From Mycolicibacterium tusciae JS617 (GTDB taxonomy: Bacteria > Actinomycetota > Actinomycetes > Mycobacteriales > Mycobacteriaceae): a stretch of DNA of 64,000 bases. Shown piece by piece: positions 7,740 through 15,855 of this stretch. Location of the stretch: positions 2,666,001 to 2,730,000 of the forward strand of contig NZ_KI912270.1 of NCBI RefSeq assembly GCF_000243415.2, given 5' to 3'. The stretch's first letter is position 1. Every line of letters begins with the position of its first letter. The translations under genes were made by a program, and so were the position numbers. The notes under the pieces are model-generated. The model saw nothing but the letters and a program-made list of their open reading frames with translations, did no database searches and was not told the DNA's origin.

Positions 7740-7777
7740 TTACGGTTGTACCGCTAGCTGACCGTAACAATTACGGT
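7740..7777 (-). promoter_or_regulatory. Probable Lrp operator between lrpA and lat
   Basis: ACCGTAA-CAA-TTACGGT (7761-7777) is a dyad with perfect 7-bp arms. A further TTACGGT lies at 7740-7746. The arrangement fits an Lrp/AsnC-family octamer binding several half-sites. It sits 22-59 bp upstream of the lat ATG and overlaps the lrpA stop codon. LrpA binding upstream of lat is known in M. tuberculosis; assignment of these exact bases is inference. Confidence 0.6.
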
Positions 7778-8223
7778 ACGTAGTCGCGTCCATCGTAAAA
7801 AGTCTGTAAGATGACGGTGCTTCGGGTGCGAACGTTCGCCGCGGTTCGTATCTGTTGCAGCAAGTCTTCGAGCGCCCGCGGGGTCTCGACGCGCACGAGC
7901 AGGATGTAGCTCTCCTCGCCGGCCACCGAATAGCACGACACGATGGCCGGTATGTGTTCGAGCCGCGCAGGAGCATCATCGGGTTGAGAGGGATCGAGAG
8001 GGGTGATGGCCACGAACGCCGACAGCATCTTCCCGACGGCTTCGGGGTTGATTCTCGCCGTGTATCCCGTCACCACGCCACGCGACTCCAGTCTGCGGAC
8101 ACGGGACTGGACCGCCGACACCGATAGTCCAGCGGTCTCCGCGAGATGGGCCAGCGTGGCCCGTCCATCGGTGACCAACTCACGCGCCAGCACACGGTCG
8201 ATGTCGTCGAGCGGTTCGCTCAT
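7771..8223 (-). CDS. lrpA: Lrp/AsnC-family regulator LrpA
   Basis: A 150-residue feast/famine regulator. The N-terminal helix-turn-helix spans about residues 8-60 (ATLAHLAETAGLSVSAVQSRVRRLE). The C-terminal RAM ligand-binding and oligomerisation domain covers about 70-145 and includes VSCYSVAGEESYILLVRV. It is the orthologue of Rv3291c, which binds amino acids and controls lat. It is transcribed towards lat, with 52 bp between the genes that contain repeated TTACGGT half-sites. Confidence 0.95.
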   Translation of the reverse strand: MSEPLDDIDRVLARELVTDGRATLAHLAETAGLSVSAVQSRVRRLESRGVVTGYTARINPEAVGKMLSAFVAITPLDPSQPDDAPARLEHIPAIVSCYSVAGEESYILLVRVETPRALEDLLQQIRTAANVRTRSTVILQTFYDGRDYVP

Positions 8224-8250
8224 GGCCGCACTGTATCGGAGCGGAGGTGT

Positions 8251-8338
8251 GAAATGAGCTTACGAAGACGAACGCGAGTGAGGATCGCAGTGAGGAACGA
8301 GCGAGGACCGGAGCGAGCGGGAGTCGAGAAATGAGCTT
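8251..8338 (+). repeat. 77-bp MIRU-like repeat with duplicated target GAAATGAGCTT
   Basis: The 11-mer GAAATGAGCTT occurs at 8251-8261 and again at 8328-8338, bracketing a 66-bp purine-rich insert (ACGAGCGAGG-type words). The first copy carries the ancestral ATG with GGAGG just upstream (8243-8247). The second provides the present start. A 26-codon frame from the first ATG (8254) ends in TGA overlapping the ATG at 8331. A unit of 77 bp, a small frame joined by ATGA junctions and target duplication are hallmarks of mycobacterial interspersed repetitive units. Confidence 0.7.
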
Positions 8339-9533
8339 GAGCGTCCAAACGTGGCAGCTGCGTGCGCAGTTCGCCGCCGCGTTGTCGCGGTTGTACGCCA
8401 CCGAGGTGCCGCTGTACTCCACGCTCGTCGAAGTGAGTGCCGAGGTGAACCGCGAAGTCGGCACGACTGAGCGGGTGATCGCCGAGCGCCACGGCGCGAT
8501 CCGGGTCGGCAGCCCGCGCGAACTCGCGGACGTCGCAGACCTGTTCGCCGCGTTCGGGATGTTTCCGGTCGGGTTCTACGACCTGCGCGACGCGCATTCG
8601 CAGGTGCCGGTGGTGTCGACAGCCTTCCGGCCGATCGATCCAGACGAGTTGGATCACAACCGCTTTCGGGTGTTCACATCGATGCTGTCCACTGCTGACC
8701 AGCGATTCTTCTCCCCCGATCTGCGAACCCGCATCGAGGGGTTCCTGGCCCGCAGGCAGCTGTTCGACCCCGCGCTCGTTGACGAGGCGCGACGCATCGC
8801 GTCGGACGGCGGAGCCGATCGCGAGCGCGCCGAACGCTTCGTCGCCGACACTGTCGATGCGTTTGCGCTGTCACGTGAGCCGATCGACCGGGCGTGGTAC
8901 GACGAGTTGAGCCGCGTGTCGGCGGTGGCCGCGGACATCGCCGGTGTGACCACCACGCACATCAATCACCTGACGCCACGCGTACTCGACATCGACGAGC
9001 TGTACGGGCGGATGTCGCAGCGCGGTGTCGCGATGATCGACGCGATTCAGGGCCCCCCTCGTTCGGCAGGCCCAGACGTGCTGTTGCGGCAGACGTCTTT
9101 TCGGGCGCTCGCCGAACCACGGCGCTTCCGCGATGACGACGGCGCGGTCTCCGACGGCACCCTTCGCGTGCGCTTCGGGGAGGTCGAGTCACGCGGAGTC
9201 GCGCTGACGCCCGAGGGCAGGCAGCGCTACGACGAGGCGCTCGCGGCGGCCGATCCGGCCGCGGTGTGGCACGAGTACTTCCCCGCCACCGACGAGGCGA
9301 TGGCATCGTCCGGTCTGGCGTACTACCGCGGCGGTGACCCGTCGAAACCGATTGTCTACGAGGATTTCTTGCCCGCATCGGCGGCCGGGATCTTCCGCTC
9401 CAACCTCGACTTCGACAGCCAGTCCGACGACACGGCCGACGGTTGCCACTACAGCCTCGATTGGATGGCCGGACAAATCGGCCACCACATCCACGATCCG
9501 TACGAGCTCTACGAGAAAGCGGCATCACAATGA
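8331..9533 (+). CDS. DUF1338 / 2-oxoadipate dioxygenase-decarboxylase family protein
   Basis: A 400-residue protein of the DUF1338 (HglS/YdcJ) family, orthologue of Rv3292. In Pseudomonas, HglS is an Fe(II) enzyme converting 2-oxoadipate to D-2-hydroxyglutarate in lysine breakdown. The metal-site histidine in THINHLTPRVLDIDELY, the segment GFYDLRDAHSQVPVVSTAFRP and the C-terminal YEDFLPASAAGIFRSN are visible. Its stop overlaps the pcd start (ATGA). Context (Lat, Pcd) supports a place in lysine catabolism, but activity on 2-oxoadipate is inferred from the family. The start was duplicated by a MIRU-like element. Confidence 0.8.
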   Translation: MSLSVQTWQLRAQFAAALSRLYATEVPLYSTLVEVSAEVNREVGTTERVIAERHGAIRVGSPRELADVADLFAAFGMFPVGFYDLRDAHSQVPVVSTAFRPIDPDELDHNRFRVFTSMLSTADQRFFSPDLRTRIEGFLARRQLFDPALVDEARRIASDGGADRERAERFVADTVDAFALSREPIDRAWYDELSRVSAVAADIAGVTTTHINHLTPRVLDIDELYGRMSQRGVAMIDAIQGPPRSAGPDVLLRQTSFRALAEPRRFRDDDGAVSDGTLRVRFGEVESRGVALTPEGRQRYDEALAAADPAAVWHEYFPATDEAMASSGLAYYRGGDPSKPIVYEDFLPASAAGIFRSNLDFDSQSDDTADGCHYSLDWMAGQIGHHIHDPYELYEKAASQ

Positions 9534-11074
9534 CGACTATGCAGAAAACCCAACTTCCGACGGCCGAGGCGCTACGCACCCAAGTGCGTGACGCACTCGC
9601 GGCGGTCGGTTCGCCGGCCCAACTCGGGCAGCCGGGCGGTCACGGCTTGCAGGCCAGCACCCCCATCAGTGGCGACGTGTTGTTCACGGTCACCGAGACC
9701 AATGTGGAACAGGCCGACGCGGCCATTGCCGAAGCAGCGCAGGCATTTACGTCGTGGCGGACCACCCCGGCGCCGGTCCGGGGAGCGCTGGTGGCACGCC
9801 TCGGTGAGCTGCTCGTAGAGCACAAGGCCGACGTCGCGACGCTCGTCACGGTGGAGGCGGGCAAGATCACCTCGGAAGCCCTCGGCGAGGTGCAGGAGAT
9901 GATCGACATCTGCCAATTCGCCGTCGGCCTGTCACGTCAGCTCTACGGCAAGACCATCGCGTCGGAACGTCCCGGGCACCGCCTGATGGAAACCTGGCAT
10001 CCGCTCGGGGTGGTCGGGGTCATCACCGCATTCAACTTCCCGGTGGCGGTCTGGGCCTGGAACACCGCGATCGCATTGGTGTGCGGAGACACCGTCGTGT
10101 GGAAGCCATCCGAGCTGACACCGTTGACGGCGTTGGCGTGCCAGGCGCTCATCGAGCGGGCGGCCGACGACGTGGGCGCACCGCGGGAGATCAGCCGACT
10201 CATCCAGGGCGGCCGCGAAGTCGGCGAGCGCCTCGTCGACGACCCACGGGTGGCGCTGGTGTCCGCCACGGGCTCGGTGCGGATGGGCCAGCAGGTCGGG
10301 CCCCGGGTGGCGCAGCGATTCGGGAAAGCGCTGCTGGAGCTCGGCGGAAACAACGCCGCCATCGTCACGCCGTCGGCTGACCTGGATCTCGCCGTGCGCG
10401 GCATCGTGTTCTCGGCGGCGGGCACGGCAGGGCAGCGCTGCACGACAATGCGACGGCTGATCGTGCACTCCTCGGTGGCCGACGAACTCGTCGGCCGGAT
10501 CACGGCCGCCTACGGGCAGTTGCCGATCGGTGATCCGGCTGCCGACGGCACACTGGTGGGCCCGCTGATCCATGAGACCGCCTACCGGGACATGGTCAGG
10601 GCACTCGAACAGGCTCGCGCCGACGGCGGCGAGGTGTTCGGCGGTGAGCGCCACGAGATGGGTGACGACAGCGCGTACTACGTCGCCCCAGCCGTTGTCC
10701 GGATGCCCGCGCAGACCGAGGTGGTGCATTCGGAGACCTTCGCGCCGATCCTGTACGTGATGACCTATGACGATCTGGACGACGCGATCGCGTTGAACAA
10801 CGAGGTGCCGCAGGGTCTTTCGTCGTCGATCTTCACCATGGACATGCGCGAGGCGGAACGGTTCATGGCCGCCGACGGTTCGGACTGCGGCATCGCCAAC
10901 GTCAACATCGGCACGTCTGGAGCCGAGATCGGCGGCGCATTCGGTGGCGAAAAGCAGACCGGCGGCGGGCGCGAGTCGGGTTCGGACTCTTGGAAGGCCT
11001 ACATGCGACGGGCCACCAACACCGTCAACTACTCGTCCGAACTGCCGCTGGCGCAGGGTGTGCACTTCGGCTGA
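9530..11074 (+). CDS. pcd: Piperideine-6-carboxylate / aminoadipate semialdehyde dehydrogenase
   Basis: A 514-residue aldehyde dehydrogenase of the ALDH7 (antiquitin/AmaB) group, orthologue of Rv3293. NAD-binding features include GVITAFNFPVAVWAWNTA and the catalytic glutamate in LELGGNN. The nucleophile cysteine is in GTAGQRCTTMRR. It oxidises 2-aminoadipate-6-semialdehyde, the Lat product, to 2-aminoadipate. The ATG at 9530 overlaps the previous stop (ATGA), giving tight coupling with the DUF1338 gene. Its 3' end faces the DUF3060 gene with 22 bp between. Confidence 0.94.
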   Translation: MTTMQKTQLPTAEALRTQVRDALAAVGSPAQLGQPGGHGLQASTPISGDVLFTVTETNVEQADAAIAEAAQAFTSWRTTPAPVRGALVARLGELLVEHKADVATLVTVEAGKITSEALGEVQEMIDICQFAVGLSRQLYGKTIASERPGHRLMETWHPLGVVGVITAFNFPVAVWAWNTAIALVCGDTVVWKPSELTPLTALACQALIERAADDVGAPREISRLIQGGREVGERLVDDPRVALVSATGSVRMGQQVGPRVAQRFGKALLELGGNNAAIVTPSADLDLAVRGIVFSAAGTAGQRCTTMRRLIVHSSVADELVGRITAAYGQLPIGDPAADGTLVGPLIHETAYRDMVRALEQARADGGEVFGGERHEMGDDSAYYVAPAVVRMPAQTEVVHSETFAPILYVMTYDDLDDAIALNNEVPQGLSSSIFTMDMREAERFMAADGSDCGIANVNIGTSGAEIGGAFGGEKQTGGGRESGSDSWKAYMRRATNTVNYSSELPLAQGVHFG

Positions 11075-11096
11075 CCGAACCGCCCAGCCGCGTGCT

Positions 11097-12218
11097 TTAG
11101 CCCGGTTCGACGACGTTGCCGACGCCGCCGGCTGTGATGCGGGGCGAGCCCGCTCGGAACGTTACGACGTTGTTCATCCCATTGGTGGTGATGGCGTCGA
11201 CGACGTCGGCGCTGACGTGGTTGCCACTACCGGAGACGGTGAGGCTGAGGCAGTGACCGGTGATGTTGACATGTTCGGCCGAACCATTCACCACGACGTC
11301 GTTACCGTTACACGCGATCGACCGAGTTTCGTTGGTGCCGTTGATGATCACTTCATCGCCCGGCTGGGCTGAGACCGTAGGCGCCTGAGGCGATCCGGTC
11401 GGATCGGATGATACGGGCAGCGATTCGAGGTAGGACCGGTAGCTGTGGAACAGCAGCGCAGTGCCGCCAACCCAGCCGACCATGACGAGCAGCCAGCACA
11501 CCATCCCGATTTGCAGGCGGACGCGCAACCGGCCGGACCAGTTGCCGGCGTCGTCGCGGTCGAGGTCGTACGGAAACGATGTCACGCACAGGGCGCGCTG
11601 CGGGTTCCGTTGATCGGCCAGGATTACGCCGTCGACGTATTCGCGTCCTCCGACGGTGATCTCGCCCAACTGACGACCGAGCGCGTAACGGATGCGGGTC
11701 TTGGTTTTCGGACCGCTCCATATGGGCCGCGCGACGGTCCAGCCGCGGGCGACGGGCAGGACGACGTTCGAGTACGTGGTCCCGCCGTAATAGGTTCCCT
11801 GCGAGAGAACTTCGGTCCCCGTGACCGTTGCGACTTGGCCCCACTTCAGCAGCGCGAGTCGCGTCACCACACCGCGGAGGTGGAAACCGTAGATCAGCAG
11901 CAGGACCAACACGGCCGCCGGCAGAACCAATCGCGGCTGCATGAACCAGACGATGATCGGAGGGATGGCCACGATGAACATCGCGAACAGGTACCACCAC
12001 CGGAACGGAAGGGCCTCGGCGAGCAGGAATCGCAGCGGGACTCGCCGAGGCGCGGGGGCGAGGGCGACCTCGTACAGCGAGGACGAACGGTCCTGACCCG
12101 GGTAATCGAACGGCGGCACTTCGGCGTCCCTGAACGGGGATCGCCTGGCGGCCGCTCGCGCTTCCGCGAGTTGGCGCTCCAGTTCGGCGACGCGTTCCTC
12201 GGGATCTTCGATCGGCAC
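11097..12218 (-). CDS. Membrane protein with extracellular DUF3060 domain
   Basis: About 373 residues from the GTG at 12218 (an ATG at 12317 would add 33 residues but lies inside a probable operator). An N-terminal coiled-coil (EERVAELERQLAEARAAARR) is followed by two close membrane helices and a soluble middle domain. Another helix precedes the C-terminal DUF3060 beta-solenoid (about residues 290-373: repeated short strands with NGxxNxV words such as SGSGNHVSADVV). It occupies the place of Rv3294c in M. tuberculosis. DUF3060 domains are exported in mycobacteria; function is unknown. Confidence 0.72.
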   Translation of the reverse strand: MPIEDPEERVAELERQLAEARAAARRSPFRDAEVPPFDYPGQDRSSSLYEVALAPAPRRVPLRFLLAEALPFRWWYLFAMFIVAIPPIIVWFMQPRLVLPAAVLVLLLIYGFHLRGVVTRLALLKWGQVATVTGTEVLSQGTYYGGTTYSNVVLPVARGWTVARPIWSGPKTKTRIRYALGRQLGEITVGGREYVDGVILADQRNPQRALCVTSFPYDLDRDDAGNWSGRLRVRLQIGMVCWLLVMVGWVGGTALLFHSYRSYLESLPVSSDPTGSPQAPTVSAQPGDEVIINGTNETRSIACNGNDVVVNGSAEHVNITGHCLSLTVSGSGNHVSADVVDAITTNGMNNVVTFRAGSPRITAGGVGNVVEPG

Positions 12219-12306
12219 GGTCGATGCTCCCACGGACCGAACGGGCGCCCGGGGGTTCTGCAATAGATCCACAGCAAGGCGGCAGATCGGTACGTACACG
12301 ATGACG

Positions 12307-12325
12307 CTGTTGAACACGTGTCAAT
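12307..12325. promoter_or_regulatory. Palindromic operator upstream of tetR
   Basis: TTGA-ACACGTGT-CAA, with the perfect 8-bp core ACACGTGT at 12314-12321, lies 16 bp upstream of the tetR ATG and between divergent genes. It is a likely autoregulatory TetR site; which side it controls is inference. Confidence 0.5.
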
Positions 12326-12337
12326 TAGGATGGGCAG

Positions 12338-12979
12338 ATGGCTGAACCTCGGCGGCGGCTGTCTCCCGACGAGCGCCGCAACGAACTTCTCACGTTGGGC
12401 GCCGAGGTGTTCGGTCAGCGACCCTACGACGAGGTCCGCATAGACGAGATCGCCGAAAAGGCGGGTGTGTCCCGCGCGCTGATGTACCACTATTTTCCGG
12501 ACAAGCGGGCATTCTTCGCGGCGGTGCTTCGCGCCGAGGGCGAGCGGCTCTTCGAGGCGACCAACGCACCTCCCAGGCCCGGCCTGAGTCTGTTCGACCA
12601 GTTGCGCGAAGGCGTCATCGCCTACCTTCGCTACTACGAGGAGAACCCGAACGTCGCGTGGGCGGCCTACGTGGGCAACGGCAGCTCCGACCCTGTCCTG
12701 CGCGGCATCGAGGACTCCGACACCGACCGTCAGGCCGAACGCATTGTCGCCGCCTTCGGCGGTGACCAGCTGGACGCCGAGGTCAAACGCGACGTGCGCA
12801 TCATCGCCTACGGATGGATCGCCTTCACTCTCGAGATGTGCCGGCAGCGGATGCTGGACCCCTCGATCGACATCGATCGTGTCGCCGACGCATGTGCGCA
12901 CATCGTTCTCGACGGTGTCGCGCGGGTGCCCGGGATCCCCGAAGCGCTGGCAGAAGCCACCGCGGCCGCACGCCGGTGA
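12338..12979 (+). CDS. TetR-family transcriptional regulator
   Basis: A 213-residue TetR protein with its DNA-binding helix-turn-helix at about residues 20-60 (VRIDEIAEKAGVSRALMYHYFPDKRAFF). An all-helical ligand domain follows. It holds the position of Rv3295, which precedes lhr in M. tuberculosis. A palindrome lies just upstream of the start. In this genome a 2.8-kb mobile element separates it from lhr, so any former co-transcription with lhr-nei is broken. The ligand is unknown. Confidence 0.88.
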   Translation: MAEPRRRLSPDERRNELLTLGAEVFGQRPYDEVRIDEIAEKAGVSRALMYHYFPDKRAFFAAVLRAEGERLFEATNAPPRPGLSLFDQLREGVIAYLRYYEENPNVAWAAYVGNGSSDPVLRGIEDSDTDRQAERIVAAFGGDQLDAEVKRDVRIIAYGWIAFTLEMCRQRMLDPSIDIDRVADACAHIVLDGVARVPGIPEALAEATAAARR

Positions 12980-13007
12980 TGTTTGTCGGTGGTCTCCTGC
13001 ACGATGG

Positions 13008-13785
13008 CTAGGAATCGACCCGTAATTGATGGTGGGTCTTCAGGTTCCAAAGTCCGGTGACGATTTGAAGGCTGTAGTTAATGGCGTTGCTGCGTCGTCA
13101 GTTAATGGCGTTGCTGCGTCGTCGGCGTTGTGGAAGGATTTGCCAGTCCTTGATCCTGGCAATGACGTGCTCGACGCGGGCGCGGATGCGTCGGTACGTC
13201 CTGTAGTGGTCGTCGCGGAAGATGCGCCCTCTGGTCCGCGGCATGGACTGGTGATGGTGGTGATTCCGCGGTATCGGCCGTCGCCCAGGATCGTTCGGGT
13301 GCCCGTCGAGTGGGTGAGCGACGGTGTGACTGGCCACGACGACGTCGTTGCGGTTGCCGGGCCAGCAGTCACCGACTGGGTTCAAGATGCGCCGTTTCGC
13401 GCAGGTGAGTGTCTGTGTGTTGATGCTGCGCCGGTAGTTCTTGCTGATCGCGGTGATCGGCTGGTCGTGCACGGGGATCAGAGTGCCGTCGATGATCCAC
13501 GGTCGCCTGGACTGTTGGTGTCTGGCCGAAGTGCGACGGCAAGGATCGGGACGAGGTGGTGGATGATCCGGTCTGCGGTCGATTGGCTGGTGCGAAGAGC
13601 GCGGTCAGGGCACGGGTGGTCAGGTCGGTGCGCAGGTGAATCAAGACCAGCAGCAGCCGAATGGGCACCGACAGGCCCCAGGGACAGCCACGGCCTGCAG
13701 GAACGACCTTATGGCCGATGAGCGTGAGCACGCTGCAGAACTGGTGGGCGGTTAATCCGGTAAGGGGCAGCCAGGTGCGGTAGCG
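13008..13785 (-). pseudogene. Decayed IS5-family DDE transposase
   Basis: Pieces of one transposase are spread over different frames. The N-terminal part (SRYRTWLPLTGLTAHQF, then LTLIGHKVVPAGRGCPWGLS and LIHLRTDLTTRALTALF) is followed by DQPITAISKNYRRSINTQ and WPGNRNDVVVASHTVAHPL. ILGDGRYRGITTIT lies in another frame, then RRIRARVEHVIARIKDWQIL, and finally SLQIVTGLWNLKTHHQLRVDS ending at 13008. At least three frameshifts are needed. A 24-bp tandem duplication adds an in-frame TGA near the C-terminus. The product cannot be functional. The true start is unclear (about 13785). Confidence 0.85.
13077..13124 (+). repeat. 24-bp tandem duplication inside the transposase remnant
   Basis: GTTAATGGCGTTGCTGCGTC plus four bases occurs at 13077-13100 and 13101-13124, differing only at the last base. 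On the minus strand it repeats the codons for RRSNAIN and places TGA between the copies. It looks like replication slippage after the transposase lost selection. Confidence 0.9.
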
Positions 13786-13790
13786 GCTCG

Positions 13791-15833
13791 GTGTCGGTGG
13801 CGTGTGGTTGCATGGTGTCTATGGAAGTCACGCCCACCGAAATGATGGCCGTGACCAGCGGCGATGATGTGGTGAGCGTGCCGCGGCGGCGCGGGGCGTC
13901 CACGGCACCAAATTTCAAATACGAGGGTCCGGTGGCGGTGATCCGCCTGGAAATCGACGCCTCCGATGAGCGCACCCGGTGGCGGCTGCACGCCCAGTGG
14001 GATGCGGTGTTCCGGCTGCGGCGGGCACTACAGCGCGACGCAGCCGCGCGGTGCCGGGCATACTGGGCGGCCCGCCACGAACGCGACGCTGGCTCCAAAG
14101 CGCTGCGGGAACGGCTGGGTTTGTCGCGTAAGGGCTTGGAGGCCGCGGCGAAACGTCATATTGAGGCCAGTGGGTGGATGCGTGATCACCTCACCAAGGC
14201 GGTGGGTCTGCATGTGGCCGATGAGGTGTGGGAAACCGTGGACCGGCATCTGTTCGCGGATTCCTCCAGGCGGCGACACGGGGCGCCGCGGATCGGTTCG
14301 TGGTGGGATTTCACCCGCATTCCCGGGCGTGCCCGGTCACACACCAAAGACCAGCCGACGTGGGAGACCTACCGTCTGGTGGGCACCCTGGACGGGCACC
14401 TGGCTACCTACGGGCACTGTGACCTACCCGCGGGGGTGCGCACCGCGCATCAGGCGGCTGAGCAACCGGTCGGCACCTCGATCCTGACCCAGCCGGCCCG
14501 CCTGGCTGTCCCGGAGCGGCCGGCCAGTAAGTCGTGGTGGCATCACGACCGCGCATTGGCGGTGGTGTTCACCGGGTTGCCCACCGGGGATCTCGTCCTG
14601 CCGGTGCGATTATCGTCCGGCGCCGGGCAGTGGCCACGCCTGACGCATTTCCTGGCCGACCCGAACGTCTGGCACAAGATCGACCTGGTGCGGGTGCGTG
14701 ACCGCAAAGCCCCCGGTGGTTGGCGCTACTACGCACACCTGCTGATCCACGGCCACGAGTATCAGTCGCCGTCGACGATCGCACGCCGCGAACAGATCCC
14801 AGCGGGTCGGCGGGCAGGGGTGGATGTCAACGTGTCCAACCTGTCCGTCGCCTCATTCCCCGAGGGCAAGCCCAGCCACCTCGATAGCGAACAGCTCCGG
14901 TGCACTGATGCCCAGCAACGCGCCGCTGATCAGGCGGCCCGGAAAGCCCGCGGCCGGCAGAAGGCCCTGGATCGTTCGCGGCGCAACACCAACGCCAGCC
15001 ACTACGGCCCCTCGGTGCGCCAGCATAAACGCGCCCAGCGCCGCACCGTGAAAGGATTGCCCGCCAAGCAGATTGCCAACCCGGGCGGGCCACGGCACGC
15101 CCGCGCCGAAGGTGTCCCACTCCGTGCGTACCGCCACGATCAACTCTCGCGCCGTTATCAGCGCACCCGGTGTGATCACGCCGCGGAATCGCGGCGCACC
15201 AGGCAGGCCAAGCAGGCCCGCGCCGCCACGATGGCCGCGGCGATCGTGGCCGCCCACGGCAACACGGTCACCGTTGAGGATTGCTGCATCTCGACATGGG
15301 CGCGGTTGTGGGGCAAACGGATCGCCTTGTTCAGCCCCGGCATGCTCGTGGCTGCCCTTACCGACGAATGCCGGGCCAGCGGCGGCAAGCTGACCCACGC
15401 GGGTACCCGGTCCACCGCGATGAGCCAACATTGCCTGTGCGGCCAGCGTATTGCCAAGACGTTGGCCCAACGCATCCACCACTGTCCGCACTGCGGGCTA
15501 CGCGCTGACCGTGACATCGTCTCGGCTGCCTTGGCGGCCTGCGTCGAGCTCACCGATCCCGATGACCCGCGCACAGCGCGGGTCGACTATCGACTCGCCC
15601 ACGCCCTGCGCGATGGGTTGGCCTCCCAGCAAGAGTGGGAGGGTTCAGTCAACCGGCACCAGCCACCGCCATCACCCGATGAGGGATCGGCCAGGACCGG
15701 CAGCCACCACACAGTGATGACCTCTGCTGAACAAGCAGCACCCGGCCCACCCCCGAACAGACCAGACCACAAGCCTGGACGTCGCGGGACCAGCCGAAAA
15801 CAACCGGCCCCCAAGCTGATTGGCGCTGCATGA
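13791..15833 (+). CDS. Large TnpB/Cas12-like RuvC nuclease
   Basis: A 680-residue protein (about 670 if the ATG at 13821 is used), far longer than typical TnpB (about 400) and in the Cas12 range. The C-terminal half has a complete RuvC site: D345 in GRRAGVDVNVSNLSVASF, E496 in NTVTVEDCCISTWARLWG, and D573/D575 in GLRADRDIVSAALA. A zinc ribbon (C548-x-C550 ... C565-x2-C568) is inserted. The basic N-terminal half would be the guide/target-binding region. C-x-C is tighter than the usual C-x2-C. A Pro-rich tail of about 60 residues ends in APKLIGAA. No CRISPR array or cas1/2 is near. An RNA-guided nuclease role is inferred. Confidence 0.8.
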   Translation: MSVACGCMVSMEVTPTEMMAVTSGDDVVSVPRRRGASTAPNFKYEGPVAVIRLEIDASDERTRWRLHAQWDAVFRLRRALQRDAAARCRAYWAARHERDAGSKALRERLGLSRKGLEAAAKRHIEASGWMRDHLTKAVGLHVADEVWETVDRHLFADSSRRRHGAPRIGSWWDFTRIPGRARSHTKDQPTWETYRLVGTLDGHLATYGHCDLPAGVRTAHQAAEQPVGTSILTQPARLAVPERPASKSWWHHDRALAVVFTGLPTGDLVLPVRLSSGAGQWPRLTHFLADPNVWHKIDLVRVRDRKAPGGWRYYAHLLIHGHEYQSPSTIARREQIPAGRRAGVDVNVSNLSVASFPEGKPSHLDSEQLRCTDAQQRAADQAARKARGRQKALDRSRRNTNASHYGPSVRQHKRAQRRTVKGLPAKQIANPGGPRHARAEGVPLRAYRHDQLSRRYQRTRCDHAAESRRTRQAKQARAATMAAAIVAAHGNTVTVEDCCISTWARLWGKRIALFSPGMLVAALTDECRASGGKLTHAGTRSTAMSQHCLCGQRIAKTLAQRIHHCPHCGLRADRDIVSAALAACVELTDPDDPRTARVDYRLAHALRDGLASQQEWEGSVNRHQPPPSPDEGSARTGSHHTVMTSAEQAAPGPPPNRPDHKPGRRGTSRKQPAPKLIGAA

Positions 15834-15855
15834 CCAATTACGGGTCATCTCTTAG

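Larger units (their letters stand above)
13012..15851. mobile_element. IS5-family element carrying a TnpB/Cas12-like nuclease gene
   Basis: The ends 13012-13028 and 15835-15851 are inverted repeats of 17 bp with 14 matches, including the perfect 12-mer GACCCGTAATTG / CAATTACGGGTC. They are flanked by CTAG (13008-13011) and TTAG (15852-15855), both fitting the YTAR target of IS5-group elements, though not identical. Inside are a decayed IS5-type transposase (minus) and an intact large TnpB-like gene (plus). The right end starts one base after the nuclease stop codon. The unit lies between tetR and lhr, which are adjacent in M. tuberculosis. Confidence 0.65.

Noticed and set aside
13791..15851. 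CRISPR array for the Cas12-like protein
   Set aside because: No spaced direct repeats were found within the element or its flanks. A transposon-end guide RNA is the better hypothesis.
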